A DNA stretch of 25,167 nt from an uncultured Oscillospiraceae bacterium (GCA_900754605.1 CAAEDK010000209.1:1-25167); one strand, 5' to 3'. Shown: positions 1 to 8,266, numbered from the stretch's first letter. Program-made: numbers and translations. Notes: a model not told the origin generated them from the letters alone.

Positions 1-149
1 AAGATACACTGGCGGACATCGTAGACTTTGCTAACGCAGCAGCAGCTCTAACCACCACCCGAGGCGGCGCCATTCCCGCTCTCCCAACTCCGGAGGAGAT
101 TGATTCCTGCCGAAAGCAGGGTCTGTACCGGACTCTTCAAACCCTTTGA
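1..149 (+). CDS. PfkB-family carbohydrate kinase (probable fructokinase), C-terminal end only
   Basis: An open frame runs in from the left edge (first complete codon at base 3) and stops at TGA 147-149. It gives the last 48 residues of a protein, including FANAAAALTTTRGGAIPALP. This is the typical C-terminal helix of PfkB/ribokinase-type sugar kinases, where the Asn-Ala-Ala-Ala run follows the catalytic GxGD loop. That family phosphorylates fructose or related sugars with ATP in the cytosol. The catalytic core lies outside the window, so the substrate cannot be decided. It converges on the SSB-like gene and ends 13 bases before a perfect hairpin. Family assignment is fairly secure; fructokinase in particular is a guess. 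Confidence 0.75.
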   Translation, partial: DTLADIVDFANAAAALTTTRGGAIPALPTPEEIDSCRKQGLYRTLQTL

Positions 150-162
150 CCCAATCAACAGA

Positions 163-192
163 AAGCCCGGCCGCTGTACAGCGGCCGGGCTT
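163..192. terminator. Bidirectional hairpin terminator, perfect 30-base palindrome
   Basis: Bases 163-192 are a perfect self-complementary sequence (AAGCCCGGCCGCTGT and its reverse complement). It lies between the convergent kinase end (149) and SSB-like gene end (233). A short T-rich tract (TTATTT) follows on the plus strand and TTTCTGTTG on the minus strand. Because the palindrome has no central loop, the middle bases must stay unpaired in RNA. It most likely ends both transcripts. Confidence 0.75.
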
Positions 193-232
193 ATTTGACA
201 TTTCTCCTGTCCCATTTGGATTTTTAGGGCGG

Positions 233-868
233 TCACAATACAGCTGGTTCCAGTACATCCCGGGCAGCCAGGTTCATCACTGACACCTCAAAGGCCACCC
301 GTTCCTCCGTCCGATCCCCCAGATTTTTCGTATAGGTACGGCTCTGGAGACGGCCGTCAAAGCACAGTGTGCTACCCACCTCCATCCCGCCGCACTGGTG
401 GGCCAAGCTTCCCCAAGCAATGCAGGGGAGATAGTCTGCCCGGCCATAGCGCCGGTTTACTGCCAGGATCATATCACAAATGGTCCGGCCAAGGGGGGTA
501 GATCGGAGACTGGGCGGCTTACAAATCGTCCCAGACATAAACAGGTGGTTCTCGTCCTCCCCCTGCTCCAAAATCAGTTCTTTCGCAAATACGCTGATAA
601 TCAGCTTACTTCCAACGCCGGAGCGGTTGTTAAAGGTACGGACCTCACCACGAACCGTGACCTCCTCCCCTCGCTCCAGCCAGCCGCAGTTCTCCAGCAG
701 CGCCCGGGAGGTCACTACGTTCACTTGGTCGGCTGCCCCAGACAGTCGGCTGACCACCAGAGGAAAGGCAAAAAACTCCACATCATGGTTGCAGTGAGAG
801 AGCGCGGGTGGCTGGGCGACTCTGCCATGGAGGACCATCCGATTGACATCCGTCCCGGTCTGCTTCAT
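233..868 (-). CDS. SSB-like protein with two tandem OB-fold domains
   Basis: This 211-residue protein appears to hold two single-stranded-DNA-binding OB folds in tandem, roughly residues 9-100 and 106-200. Both halves show the SSB pattern: an opening strand (MVLHGRV; LFMSGTI), a central strand block (VNVVTSRALLENCGWLERGE; YLPCIAWGSLAHQCGGMEVG) and a following G-x-V/L-strand (VRGEVRTF; FDGRLQSRTY). It ends at LEPAVL with no acidic DDDIPF-type tail, so it lacks the usual SSB tip that recruits partner proteins. Its length exceeds an ordinary 150-180-residue SSB. The ATG at 868 has CAGGAG 11 bases upstream. It is likely a cytosolic ssDNA-binding accessory protein, not the main replication SSB. 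No confident promoter was found; it could be read from the DUF1294 gene 128 bp upstream. Confidence 0.75.
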   Translation of the reverse strand: MKQTGTDVNRMVLHGRVAQPPALSHCNHDVEFFAFPLVVSRLSGAADQVNVVTSRALLENCGWLERGEEVTVRGEVRTFNNRSGVGSKLIISVFAKELILEQGEDENHLFMSGTICKPPSLRSTPLGRTICDMILAVNRRYGRADYLPCIAWGSLAHQCGGMEVGSTLCFDGRLQSRTYTKNLGDRTEERVAFEVSVMNLAARDVLEPAVL

Positions 869-996
869 CCTATATCACACTCCTGATTCGTTTGTTCCCC
901 CTATCTATATGACGCCGCCCTCACCTGTATGTCCATTTTCTCCAGCGAGAAAGTACGTTTTGTTATATCGACCTTTAATATTACAAATTTACCCGT

Positions 997-1287
997 TTAT
1001 TTGGAAAAATACCACCATCCAAGCAGAGCCGCCAGCATAAGCTGTCCGATCAGCAAAGCAGGCATCCCGTATCGGAAATACCAGTGTTTTGTCTTATGGC
1101 GAAAGGTCCGCATTCCTGCAATGGAGCCTAAGCTCCCACCCAATACCGCCGGCAGAAACAGTGCCTTTTCTGAGATGCGCCACTGTCCCCACCTGGCCCT
1201 CCTCTTGTCTAGCCCCATCAGCAAAAAGCCGGCTAGATTGATCAGCAGCAGATAGCCAGCCAGCAGCTTCCACAATTCTATGTCCAC
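997..1287 (-). CDS. DUF1294 small membrane protein
   Basis: This 96-residue protein fits DUF1294: a first membrane helix (LLAGYLLLINLAGFLLMG), then the family signature DKRRARWGQWRISEKALFLP, then GGSLGSIAGMRTFRHKTKH and a C-terminal membrane helix. I chose the GTG at 1285-1287 as start because AGGAGG sits 7 bases before it. An out-of-frame ATG overlaps it, and the longer frame upstream runs into the 1322-1353 hairpin region. Its function is not known; it is probably an inner-membrane protein. It lies downstream of ilvD on the same strand, after the hairpin, and may be read from the ilvD promoter. Confidence 0.8.
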   Translation of the reverse strand: MDIELWKLLAGYLLLINLAGFLLMGLDKRRARWGQWRISEKALFLPAVLGGSLGSIAGMRTFRHKTKHWYFRYGMPALLIGQLMLAALLGWWYFSK

Positions 1288-1321
1288 ACATATCCCTCCT
1301 AAGGTCTGCAAAATGCTTACA

Positions 1322-1353
1322 GCCCCGAAGGCGGCATCTGCCGCCTCCGGGGC
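1322..1353 (-). terminator. Hairpin between ilvD and the DUF1294 gene (weak terminator or attenuating structure)
   Basis: GCCCCG-A-AGGCGGCA pairs with TGCCGCCT-C-CGGGGC around a 2-base centre, with one A/C mismatch. On the minus strand it follows the ilvD stop (1391) by 38 bases and precedes the DUF1294 start (1287). The stretch after it is only GTAAGCATTTTGC, a weak U-run, so partial termination is more likely than complete. Confidence 0.55.
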
Positions 1354-1390
1354 CTGCGCTCTATTCTGTATGGTTATCGCCAGTCTTCTT

Positions 1391-3052
1391 TTACTCCAGG
1401 ATGGCACCCCGGTCCGCAGAAGATACCAGCTTGGCATAGCGGGCCAGATAGCCCGTCTTGATCTTGGGCTCGGGGCACACCCAATTGGCACGGCGGGCAA
1501 CCAGTTCCTCGTCCGTCACCTTCAACGTAATGGTGCGGGCTGGGATATCAATGGAGATGAGGTCACCTTCCTCCACCAGACCAATGGTTCCGCCGGAGGC
1601 CGCCTCCGGAGAGACATGTCCGATGGACGCGCCGCGGGTAGCACCAGAGAATCGTCCGTCAGTAATCAGGGCCACGTCCTTATCCAGCCCCATGCCCGCA
1701 ATCGCAGAGGTGGGATTGAGCATCTCCCGCATCCCGGGCCCGCCCTTAGGGCCTTCATAGCGGATGACTACCACATCGCCGGCCACGATCTTGCCATCGT
1801 AGATGGCCTGGATAGCGTCATCCTCGCTGTTGAACACCCGGGCGGGTCCCTCATGGACCATCATCTCCGGGGCTACAGCAGACTGCTTGACCACACAGCC
1901 ATCTGGGGCCAGGTTGCCCTTCAGCACAGCGATGCCGCCGGTTTTGGAATAGGGCTTGTCCAGAGGCCGGATGATCTCCTCATCCCGGTTGACCACACCC
2001 TCCAGATTTTCTGCCACAGTCTTACCTGTGCAGGTAACTACTCCTGTATCCAGCAGACCAGCCTGGGCCAGTTCCGCCATCACTGCGTACACGCCGCCGG
2101 CCCGCTCCAGATCCTCCATGTAGGTGTCCCCGGCAGGGGCCAGGTGGCACAGGGTGGGGGTCTTGGCACTGATCTCGTTGGCCATATCGAAGGACAGCTC
2201 GATACCGCACTCATGGGCGATGGCAGGCAGGTGGAGCATGGTGTTGGTGGAGCAGCCCAGGGCCATATCCACCGTCTCGGCATTGTAGAAAGCTGCCTCG
2301 GTCATAATGTCCCGGGGCCGGATGTCCTTCTCCACCAGATCCATGATCTGCATTCCCGCATGCTTGGCCAGGCGCAGCCGGGCAGACCAGACAGCGGGGA
2401 TGGTCCCGTTCCCCCGCAGGCCCATGCCGATCGCCTCCGTCAGGCAGTTCATGGAGTTTGCAGTATACATCCCGGAGCAGGAGCCACAGGTGGGGCAGGC
2501 GTTGTTCTCATACTCCTCCAGGCCTTCCTCGTCCAGCTTGCCGGCATAATAGGCGCCCACGGCCTCAAACATATGGGAGAGACAGGTGCGGCGGCCATCA
2601 TTCATCGTGCCGGCCAGCATGGGTCCGCCGGAGACAAAGATGGTAGGAATGTTCACCCTGGCGGCAGCCATGAGCAGGCCGGGCACGTTCTTGTCACAGT
2701 TGGGGATCATCACCAGCCCGTCAAACTGGTGGGCCATCGCCATGGCCTCGGTGGAGTCGGCGATCAGGTCCCGGGTGACCAGAGAATATTTCATCCCCAC
2801 ATGACCCATAGCGATGCCGTCGCACACAGCGATGGCGGGGAACTCCACAGGGGTGCCTCCGGCAGCCCGGACGCCAGCCTTGACGGCCTCGGCAATCTTG
2901 TCCAGGTTCATGTGCCCGGGGACAATTTCATTATAAGAGCAGACCACACCGATAAGGGGGCGTTCCAGTTCCTCCCGGGTGTAGCCCAGGGCATAGAGCA
3001 AAGAGCGGTTAGGGGCGGCGGGAGCCCCTTTTTTCACAACGTCAGAGCGCAT
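1391..3052 (-). CDS. ilvD: Dihydroxy-acid dehydratase
   Basis: This 553-residue enzyme dehydrates 2,3-dihydroxy-isovalerate and 2,3-dihydroxy-3-methylvalerate, the third common step of valine/isoleucine synthesis. IlvD/Edd-family marks are clear: [10 protein letters not shown] (41-50), [10 protein letters not shown] with Cys119, and [15 protein letters not shown] with Cys186, Cys189 and Cys192, the likely Fe-S ligand region. The NEIVPGH form lacks the PCN cysteine of the oxygen-stable [2Fe-2S] class. That suggests the oxygen-sensitive [4Fe-4S] type, fitting an anaerobe (inference). The open frame extends 29 codons further, but ATG 3052 has AGGAGG 8 bases upstream and matches family length. 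It is the only branched-chain amino acid gene seen; its 5' leader (about 30 bases) is too short for a T-box. Confidence 0.97.
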   Translation of the reverse strand: MRSDVVKKGAPAAPNRSLLYALGYTREELERPLIGVVCSYNEIVPGHMNLDKIAEAVKAGVRAAGGTPVEFPAIAVCDGIAMGHVGMKYSLVTRDLIADSTEAMAMAHQFDGLVMIPNCDKNVPGLLMAAARVNIPTIFVSGGPMLAGTMNDGRRTCLSHMFEAVGAYYAGKLDEEGLEEYENNACPTCGSCSGMYTANSMNCLTEAIGMGLRGNGTIPAVWSARLRLAKHAGMQIMDLVEKDIRPRDIMTEAAFYNAETVDMALGCSTNTMLHLPAIAHECGIELSFDMANEISAKTPTLCHLAPAGDTYMEDLERAGGVYAVMAELAQAGLLDTGVVTCTGKTVAENLEGVVNRDEEIIRPLDKPYSKTGGIAVLKGNLAPDGCVVKQSAVAPEMMVHEGPARVFNSEDDAIQAIYDGKIVAGDVVVIRYEGPKGGPGMREMLNPTSAIAGMGLDKDVALITDGRFSGATRGASIGHVSPEAASGGTIGLVEEGDLISIDIPARTITLKVTDEELVARRANWVCPEPKIKTGYLARYAKLVSSADRGAILE

Positions 3053-3088
3053 AAGGCGGACCTCCTGAAAATCAGAATCTTGAGTCAT

Positions 3089-3117
3089 ATAGTATAACAC
3101 CCTGGCAGTCGTGTCAA
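3089..3117 (-). promoter_or_regulatory. Promoter of ilvD
   Basis: On the minus strand, TTGACA (3117-3112) is followed after 17 bases by TACTAT (3094-3089), or after 15 bases by TATACT (3096-3091). The -35 is a perfect consensus. Transcription would start near 3082, leaving about 30 bases before the ATG at 3052. Confidence 0.75.
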
Positions 3118-3161
3118 GGAAAGTCCGCATCCCTTTCAAAAAACGATGGTCTCATGCAGCC

Positions 3162-4196
3162 TTAGCCCCAGTGAGCCAGCGCGGCCCTCGCCATGCCATA
3201 GCCCAGGGTCATACACCCCGGAAATGTAGCCAGCCAGGCCAGCAGGATGGATCGGACCACCTGCCGGTCCGCGCCCCGCGGTCCTGCAGCCCCCACCCCC
3301 AACAGGGCTGCCGTTCTGGTGTGAGTGGTAGACACCGGGAGGCCCAGCAGAGTGGCCGCAAACAGACACAGGATACCTGCCAGATCGGCAGAAAATCCCT
3401 CCCGCGGACCCAGAGTAACCATCTCCCGGCCCACGGTGTCGATGATCCGCCGCCCCCCTATGGCAGTCCCTGCCGCCATGGTGGCGGCGCACAGCACCAT
3501 CAGCCAGAGCGGGACCCGGAGAATCTGGGCCTCCTGCCGCCCCTGGGCTAGGGCCGCCCCCAGAAGGAACACACCAATAAACTTCTGCCCATCCTGAGCC
3601 CCGTGGAAAAATGCGGTTCCTGCCGCCCCCGGGATCTGGCACAATCGGAACAGTTTTGGGGACAGGGGCCAGTTCCGGGTTATCCGCTCCGTCTGCCGTC
3701 CCGCCCACAGTCCGGCGGCCACGGACAGGATCAGCCCCAGCAGCACCGCCCCCCACCTCTGCCAGCGGATGCAGGCAAGGCTCCCCTCAAGAGCCACCGC
3801 TGCCCCCGACAGTCCTGCCGCCAAGGCGTGGCTCTCGCTGGTGGGGATCCCCCACCACCAGGCCGCCGCCGCCCACAAGACCACTGCTCCCATGGCGGCG
3901 CACAGGGCCAGGGAGGCCGCCTTGGGCCCACCGCCGAAGGCGGCAATGGAATAGATGGTCTCCACCACCGAAGGGTACGCAGACGTAACGCACAGCACCC
4001 CCAGAAAATTGCACACCGCAGCCAGGGCCACCGCCCCCCGGAAGGGCAGCCCTCCAGTGACCACCACCCCGGCGATGGCGTTGGGGGCATCTGTCCATCC
4101 GTTCACTACCAGCACCGCCAGAGTGAGGAGTACAGAGACCGTCAAGGCAGGGTTTTCCACCATCAGGGCTAAAAATGTGGAAAAAGAAGCAGGCAT
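3162..4196 (-). CDS. PiT-family inorganic phosphate transporter
   Basis: This 344-residue polytopic membrane protein belongs to the PHO4/PiT family, which brings in phosphate (or metal phosphate) with a coupling cation. Repeat-type signatures are present: VNGWTDAPNAIAG (31-43), the clostridial variant of GANDVANA; GIPTSESHALAAG (116-128); FHGAQDGQK (197-205) with Asp202; and LGLPVSTTHT (284-293) near the C-terminus. About 8-10 membrane helices are visible. Length is at the short end of the family. The ATG at 4196 has GAGGTG about 8 bases upstream. It starts 69 bases after the dinB stop with no clear promoter between, so co-transcription with dinB is possible. No DUF47/PhoU-like partner, often found next to PiT genes, is adjacent. 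Confidence 0.93.
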   Translation of the reverse strand: MPASFSTFLALMVENPALTVSVLLTLAVLVVNGWTDAPNAIAGVVVTGGLPFRGAVALAAVCNFLGVLCVTSAYPSVVETIYSIAAFGGGPKAASLALCAAMGAVVLWAAAAWWWGIPTSESHALAAGLSGAAVALEGSLACIRWQRWGAVLLGLILSVAAGLWAGRQTERITRNWPLSPKLFRLCQIPGAAGTAFFHGAQDGQKFIGVFLLGAALAQGRQEAQILRVPLWLMVLCAATMAAGTAIGGRRIIDTVGREMVTLGPREGFSADLAGILCLFAATLLGLPVSTTHTRTAALLGVGAAGPRGADRQVVRSILLAWLATFPGCMTLGYGMARAALAHWG

Positions 4197-4265
4197 GAAG
4201 CTTCACCTCATGCCCACTGTATGCGCTGCCCCCGCTGGATAGCCCAAAGTATAGAGACCGCTACG

Positions 4266-5513
4266 TCAATCCTCCTCGCTCCGCACCCCAGCGGGGGGAG
4301 GGGCATGCCGCTCCCGGGCTGCGTCCCGCGGCTCAGAGGCCATCCCGATGGCCCCTTGGCCGTATTTGGCCCGGATGGCGTCCGTAGTCCGGGCCAATCG
4401 CTCCAGACGCACCCGCCGCACCTCTTCATCGCTGGTAAACAGCGTTTGCTGCACAGCAGCCTCCTCCTCAGGAATAAGGGCAATGGCGGTAACTGTCAGG
4501 GCCCGCACTGGCCGTTCCATGCTCCAGCAGCTCTCCGCCAGCTCCATGGCCGCCCGGGCAATTTCCCGACCCAGGCAGGTAGGGATCTCCAGCCGCTTCT
4601 GTCGGCTCAGATCCCGGAAGTCCGGATCCCGGATTTGAAGGGCTACTCCGGTACACTTCATCCGGTGCCGCCTTAGACGGGCGGCCACCTGTCCGGCCAG
4701 CATCCCGACTCCAGCCTGGAACTCCTCCCAGCCCATCAGGTTCCGTGCAAAGGTGTTCCCGCTGCCCACCGACTTGGGTGGGGTATACCGCCCTGCTGGG
4801 GCCACTGGAGCCCGATCCAAACCGTTTGCGTAGTCGTGAAGCTGCGCTCCATGCCGGCCCAGCAGACGGAACAGGCTCTCCCGATTAAAATGAGCCAGAT
4901 CCCCGATGGTGCGGACACCGAATTTTCGCATGGTCTCTTCTGCTGCCCGGCCTACATACAGCAGATCCCCCACCGGCAGGGGCCAGACCAGCTGCCGGAA
5001 ATTCTCCCGAGTGATGCAAGTGGTAGCGTCCGGCTTTTTATAGTCACTGCCAAGCTTGGCAAATACCTTATTAAAGGAGACCCCTACCGAGATGGTCAGA
5101 CCGAACTCCTGACGCATCCGGCGGCGGATCTCATCAGCCAGAGCCGCAGGATTCCCCCCAAACAGATGGAGGGTTCCGGACACATCCAGCCAGCTTTCAT
5201 CAATGCCGAACGGCTCCACCAGATCGGTGTAGTCCTGGTACATCTGGTTGATCCGCCTGGAAAATTCCCGGTACACCCGGTGATGGGCCGGAAGAAGGAC
5301 CAGGTCGGGACATTTTCTCTTGGCCTGCCAGATGGTCTCCGCCGTCTGAACCTGGAACTTTTTAGCTGGCTCATTTTTAGCTAAGATGATCCCATGGCGG
5401 CTCTCCGGATCCCCGCACACCGCCACCGGAAGATGGCGCAGTTCCGGGTGATCCAGCAACTCCACCGAGGCATAAAAACTGTTCAGATCACAGTGAAAAA
5501 TGACCCGTTCCAT
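4266..5513 (-). CDS. dinB: DNA polymerase IV (Y-family translesion polymerase)
   Basis: This 415-residue protein is a Y-family DNA polymerase that copies past damaged bases. Visible: HCDLNSFYASVE with catalytic Asp9 and a likely steric-gate Tyr14; GIDESWLDVSG with Asp105-Glu106; the little-finger domain (about 240-350); and a C-terminal QQTLF (355-359), the beta-clamp-binding motif type. The frame opens 31 codons upstream, but ATG 5513 sits just before the catalytic strand and has GGGAGG 9 bases upstream. An in-frame ATG three codons earlier directly abuts that site and is unlikely. The C-terminal tail (EPRDAARERHAPPP) looks unstructured. It is transcribed divergently from the SPL-like radical SAM gene from a strong promoter with no evident LexA box. 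Confidence 0.96.
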   Translation of the reverse strand: MERVIFHCDLNSFYASVELLDHPELRHLPVAVCGDPESRHGIILAKNEPAKKFQVQTAETIWQAKRKCPDLVLLPAHHRVYREFSRRINQMYQDYTDLVEPFGIDESWLDVSGTLHLFGGNPAALADEIRRRMRQEFGLTISVGVSFNKVFAKLGSDYKKPDATTCITRENFRQLVWPLPVGDLLYVGRAAEETMRKFGVRTIGDLAHFNRESLFRLLGRHGAQLHDYANGLDRAPVAPAGRYTPPKSVGSGNTFARNLMGWEEFQAGVGMLAGQVAARLRRHRMKCTGVALQIRDPDFRDLSRQKRLEIPTCLGREIARAAMELAESCWSMERPVRALTVTAIALIPEEEAAVQQTLFTSDEEVRRVRLERLARTTDAIRAKYGQGAIGMASEPRDAARERHAPPPAGVRSEED

Positions 5514-5577
5514 AGTCCTCATCCTCCCCCTGCCCTGGAATCTGTCCTCGCCGCTGAGTTGTGCTGGTTCTGTTGAT

Positions 5578-5606
5578 ATTATATCCCCTCTCACCCAAGA
5601 AGTCAA
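5578..5606 (-). promoter_or_regulatory. Promoter of dinB
   Basis: On the minus strand, TTGACT (5606-5601), a 17-base spacer and a perfect TATAAT (5583-5578). The start would be near 5571, giving a leader of about 58 bases. No GAACnnnnGTTC-type SOS box is visible nearby. Confidence 0.85.
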
Positions 5607-5624
5607 ACGTCCGTTCTATTTTCA

Positions 5625-5653
5625 TTGACAACATCCACTTCCACTGATAGGAT
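5625..5653 (+). promoter_or_regulatory. Promoter of the SPL-like radical SAM gene
   Basis: TTGACA (5625-5630), a 17-base spacer and TAGGAT (5648-5653). The perfect -35 and correct spacing support it; the -10 matches 4 of 6. It stands 19 bases from the dinB promoter's -35, back to back. Confidence 0.65.
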
Positions 5654-5686
5654 AAAAGACAAGAACAGGAATTGAGAGGGAGTACG

Positions 5687-6577
5687 ATGGAATATATCTC
5701 TGCCAAGCGCATCCTGATTCGGAACAGGTCCACCGCCTGGTTCGGCACCGACCACACTATGAACCTGTACCGGGGCTGCTGCCACGGCTGCCTCTACTGC
5801 GACAGCCGCAGCGACTGCTACCGCATCCCGGACTTCGACCGGGTGACTGCCAAGGCGGACGCGCTGCGTCTGCTCCGGGACGAACTGGCCCGGAAGATCC
5901 GCCCAGCCTTCATCGGCATGGGCTCCATGAGCGACCCCTATAATCCCTTTGAGGAAGGGCTGCTCCTCACCCGCCACGCCCTGGAACTCATCGATGCCTA
6001 TGACTGCGGCGTGGCCGCCGCCACCAAAAGTGATCTGATCCTGCGGGATGCCGACCTGTACCGCTCCATCCAAACTCACTCCCCCGTCATCTGCAAGGTC
6101 ACCGTCACCACGGCAGATGAAGACCTGGCCTTCAAGGTGGAGCCCCACGCTCCCTCCCCGGCCCGGCGTCTGAAGGCAGTGGAGGGCCTGGCCCGGGCAG
6201 GGATCTTCTGCGGAGTGCTGCTCATGCCTGTACTCCCCTTTCTGGAGGACCAGCCGGAGCAGGTTCTGGAAGTGGTGGACCGAGCAGCGGACGCAGGGGC
6301 CCGGTTCATCTATCCCGGCTTCGGGGTGACCATGCGCCAGGGGCAGCGTGAGCATTTTCTTCGGCAACTGGACCTGGCCTTTCCTGACAAAGACCTCTCC
6401 AGGCGGTATCTGGCTCGGTACGGCAACCGGTACCAATGCCCCAGTCCCCGGGCGCGCCAACTGTGGGAGGTCTTTGCCCGCCGCTGTCAGGACCGAGGAC
6501 TGCTGTACCAGATGCCCCATATCATCTCTGCCGCTACCCGGGACTATGGGGACCGCCAGCTGAGCTTCTTCTCCTGA
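5687..6577 (+). CDS. SPL-family (SplB/COG1533-like) radical SAM protein
   Basis: This 296-residue protein carries the radical SAM cluster motif CX3CX2C at Cys31, Cys35 and Cys38 in NLYRGCCHGCLYCDSRSDCY. It is followed by a TIM-barrel-like run with GMGSMSDPYNPFE, CGVAAATKSDLILRD, VICKVTVTTADED and GVLLMPVLPFLED. The family is related to spore photoproduct lyase, which repairs a UV thymine dimer. Most members are uncharacterised, and this one lacks the longer N-terminal region of true SplB, so repair is not proven. ATG 5687 has GAGGGAG 4 bases upstream; a TTG five codons earlier is in frame but sits on the ribosome site. The head-to-head position with dinB suggests, but does not show, a DNA-damage role. 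Confidence 0.85.
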   Translation: MEYISAKRILIRNRSTAWFGTDHTMNLYRGCCHGCLYCDSRSDCYRIPDFDRVTAKADALRLLRDELARKIRPAFIGMGSMSDPYNPFEEGLLLTRHALELIDAYDCGVAAATKSDLILRDADLYRSIQTHSPVICKVTVTTADEDLAFKVEPHAPSPARRLKAVEGLARAGIFCGVLLMPVLPFLEDQPEQVLEVVDRAADAGARFIYPGFGVTMRQGQREHFLRQLDLAFPDKDLSRRYLARYGNRYQCPSPRARQLWEVFARRCQDRGLLYQMPHIISAATRDYGDRQLSFFS

Positions 6578-6601
6578 GCTATACGCCTGCATCGTTTGCT
6601 C

Positions 6602-6630
6602 TTTACGGCATCCATCCGGCATGGTATGAT
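6602..6630 (+). promoter_or_regulatory. Promoter of the rRNA uracil methyltransferase gene
   Basis: TTTACG (6602-6607), 17 bases, then TATGAT (6625-6630) preceded by TGG, which forms an extended -10. It lies in the 140-base gap after the radical SAM gene and about 85 bases before the next ATG. Confidence 0.65.
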
Positions 6631-6717
6631 AGAAACTGCAAAAACACATAGACAGCGGCCGCCTCCCTCTGCTCCATTTTGCGGAGGACACGGGGCCTGC
6701 CCAGGGAGGCACAGACA

Positions 6718-8082
6718 ATGACAGAATGGAAGAAAAACGCAGTCCACCCACTCCGCATCGAGGGCTATACAGCGGAGGGAATGGGAGTTGCTCGTCTGGA
6801 GGGCCGGGTGGTCTTTGTCCCCTTTACTGCCCAGGGAGAACTCTGGCGGGTTCGTTTGGAGAAGGTGCGCTCCCACATGGCCTGGGGCCGGGGGGTTGAG
6901 CTGTTGGAGCCCTCCCCGGAGCGGTCTGAACCAGACTGCCCTCTGTTTAGTCGATGCGGAGGCTGTCAGTTCCGGCACCTTACCTATGCTGAAGAACTTC
7001 GTGCCAAAGGCCAGCGTATTGCTGACGCTCTGGAGCGAGTGGGCGGGGTTCGGCTGGATCTGCCGCCAGTGCTGGGCGCGGAAGTGCCTGACCGCTACCG
7101 CAACAAAGTGCAGTTCCCCGTGGCCTCAGGCCGCCATGGCCCCACAGTGGGCTATTACCGCCCCAGAAGCCACGATGTGCTGGATGTAGCCGACTGCCTC
7201 CTTCAGCCAGAAATCGTCACTACCTTGCGTCGGGCCTTTCTGGGCTGGATGGAGGATTTTCACGTCCCACCCTATGAAGAGACGACCAACTCCGGCCTGA
7301 TCCGCCACCTGTATGTCCGCACCAATCAAGCTGGGGAGGCCTTGTGCTGTGTGGTCGCCAATGGGCGTTCCCTTCCCCATACTCAGGAACTGATCCGGCG
7401 GCTTCGCCAGGCCGTCCCCTCCCTGGCCGGGGTAGTGCTCAACCAAAATACCCGGGACACCAATGTGATCCTAGGACAGGACTATCACACCCTCTGGGGA
7501 AAAGATTTTCTGGAGGAGACCCTGTGCGGCATGACCTTCCGCTTATCTGTCCCCTCCTTTTTCCAAATCAATCGGGCGCAGACCGAGCGCTTGTATGCCA
7601 AAGCTCTGGACTTCGCAGGCCTCACAGGGACGGAGACTGTCCTGGATCTCTATTGCGGCATTGGTACGATTTCTCTCACTCTGGCCCAGCGGGCCGCCCA
7701 GGTCATCGGTGCAGAGATCGTCCCCCAGGCCATCGAGGATGCAAAAGCCAACGCTGCCCGGAACGGCGTGGACAATGTTCGCTTTCTCTGCGGTGATGCG
7801 GGACAGACTGCTGCACAGCTGGCCCGAGAAGGCATCCGTCCACAGGTGATCTGCGTGGATCCGCCCCGAAAGGGATTGGCGCCGGACGTGCCTGCGATTC
7901 TGGCCGGGATGTCCCCAGAACGCATTGTCTATGTCTCCTGCGACCCTGCCACCCTCGCCAGGGATGTAAAGCGTCTGGCAGAGCTGGGCTACCATACAAT
8001 CTGCGCCCAAGGAGTAGATCTGTTCCCCAGAACTTCCCATGTGGAGACGGTAGTCTTATTGTCCAAACTTGCCCCCATGTGA
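6718..8082 (+). CDS. rlmD: 23S rRNA (uracil-5-)-methyltransferase, RlmD/RumA (RlmCD) family
   Basis: This 454-residue enzyme transfers a methyl group from S-adenosylmethionine to C5 of a uracil in 23S rRNA (family role). The order of parts is an N-terminal TRAM RNA-binding domain (about 1-62), [4Fe-4S] cysteines Cys74, Cys80, Cys83 and Cys160, SAM-binding DLYCGIGTISL (310-320), DPPRKGL (381-387), catalytic Cys408 in VYVSCDPATLARD and the base Glu443 in SHVETV. The open frame begins 13 codons earlier, but ATG 6718 has GGGAGG 8 bases upstream. In Gram-positive bacteria one enzyme can modify both U747 and U1939, so the exact target and symbol (rlmCD/rlmD) cannot be fixed from sequence. tRNA targets cannot be fully excluded, though the TRAM plus Fe-S layout favours rRNA. 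Confidence 0.92.
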   Translation: MTEWKKNAVHPLRIEGYTAEGMGVARLEGRVVFVPFTAQGELWRVRLEKVRSHMAWGRGVELLEPSPERSEPDCPLFSRCGGCQFRHLTYAEELRAKGQRIADALERVGGVRLDLPPVLGAEVPDRYRNKVQFPVASGRHGPTVGYYRPRSHDVLDVADCLLQPEIVTTLRRAFLGWMEDFHVPPYEETTNSGLIRHLYVRTNQAGEALCCVVANGRSLPHTQELIRRLRQAVPSLAGVVLNQNTRDTNVILGQDYHTLWGKDFLEETLCGMTFRLSVPSFFQINRAQTERLYAKALDFAGLTGTETVLDLYCGIGTISLTLAQRAAQVIGAEIVPQAIEDAKANAARNGVDNVRFLCGDAGQTAAQLAREGIRPQVICVDPPRKGLAPDVPAILAGMSPERIVYVSCDPATLARDVKRLAELGYHTICAQGVDLFPRTSHVETVVLLSKLAPM

Positions 8083-8165
8083 CTCTGCGTTCCTCTGTTC
8101 GTACTCTAATTCCAAAAAAGAAAAAGTATCCATCTCATAACAATCTTCACCCATCCAAGCAAAAG

Positions 8166-8205
8166 GCCAGGCTGGACGCCCCTCTAAGGGGCTGTCCAGC
8201 CTGGC
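8166..8205. terminator. Bidirectional terminator between rlmD-type gene and metG
   Basis: The 12-base stem GCCAGGCTGGAC/GTCCAGCCTGGC continues into an inner GCCCC/GGGGC stem with one bulged T and a 5-base loop. On the minus strand it is followed by CTTTT (end of the metG transcript) and on the plus strand by TTCCTT. It sits in the 184-base gap between convergent genes; I see nothing else there. Confidence 0.85.
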
Positions 8206-8266
8206 TTCCTTACGCCTATTGATAACGCGCCAATGCGTCAGATATGAAATTCTGCCGGAGGCTGCA

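Noticed and set aside
1280..3097. A 605-codon open frame on the plus strand opposite ilvD
   Set aside because: It mirrors the GC-rich codon pattern of ilvD, has no ribosome site or recognisable protein, and ilvD on the other strand is certain.
5603..6751. A 382-codon minus-strand frame opposite the radical SAM gene
   Set aside because: No recognised domain and it covers both divergent promoters; the plus-strand CX3CX2C protein is the real gene.
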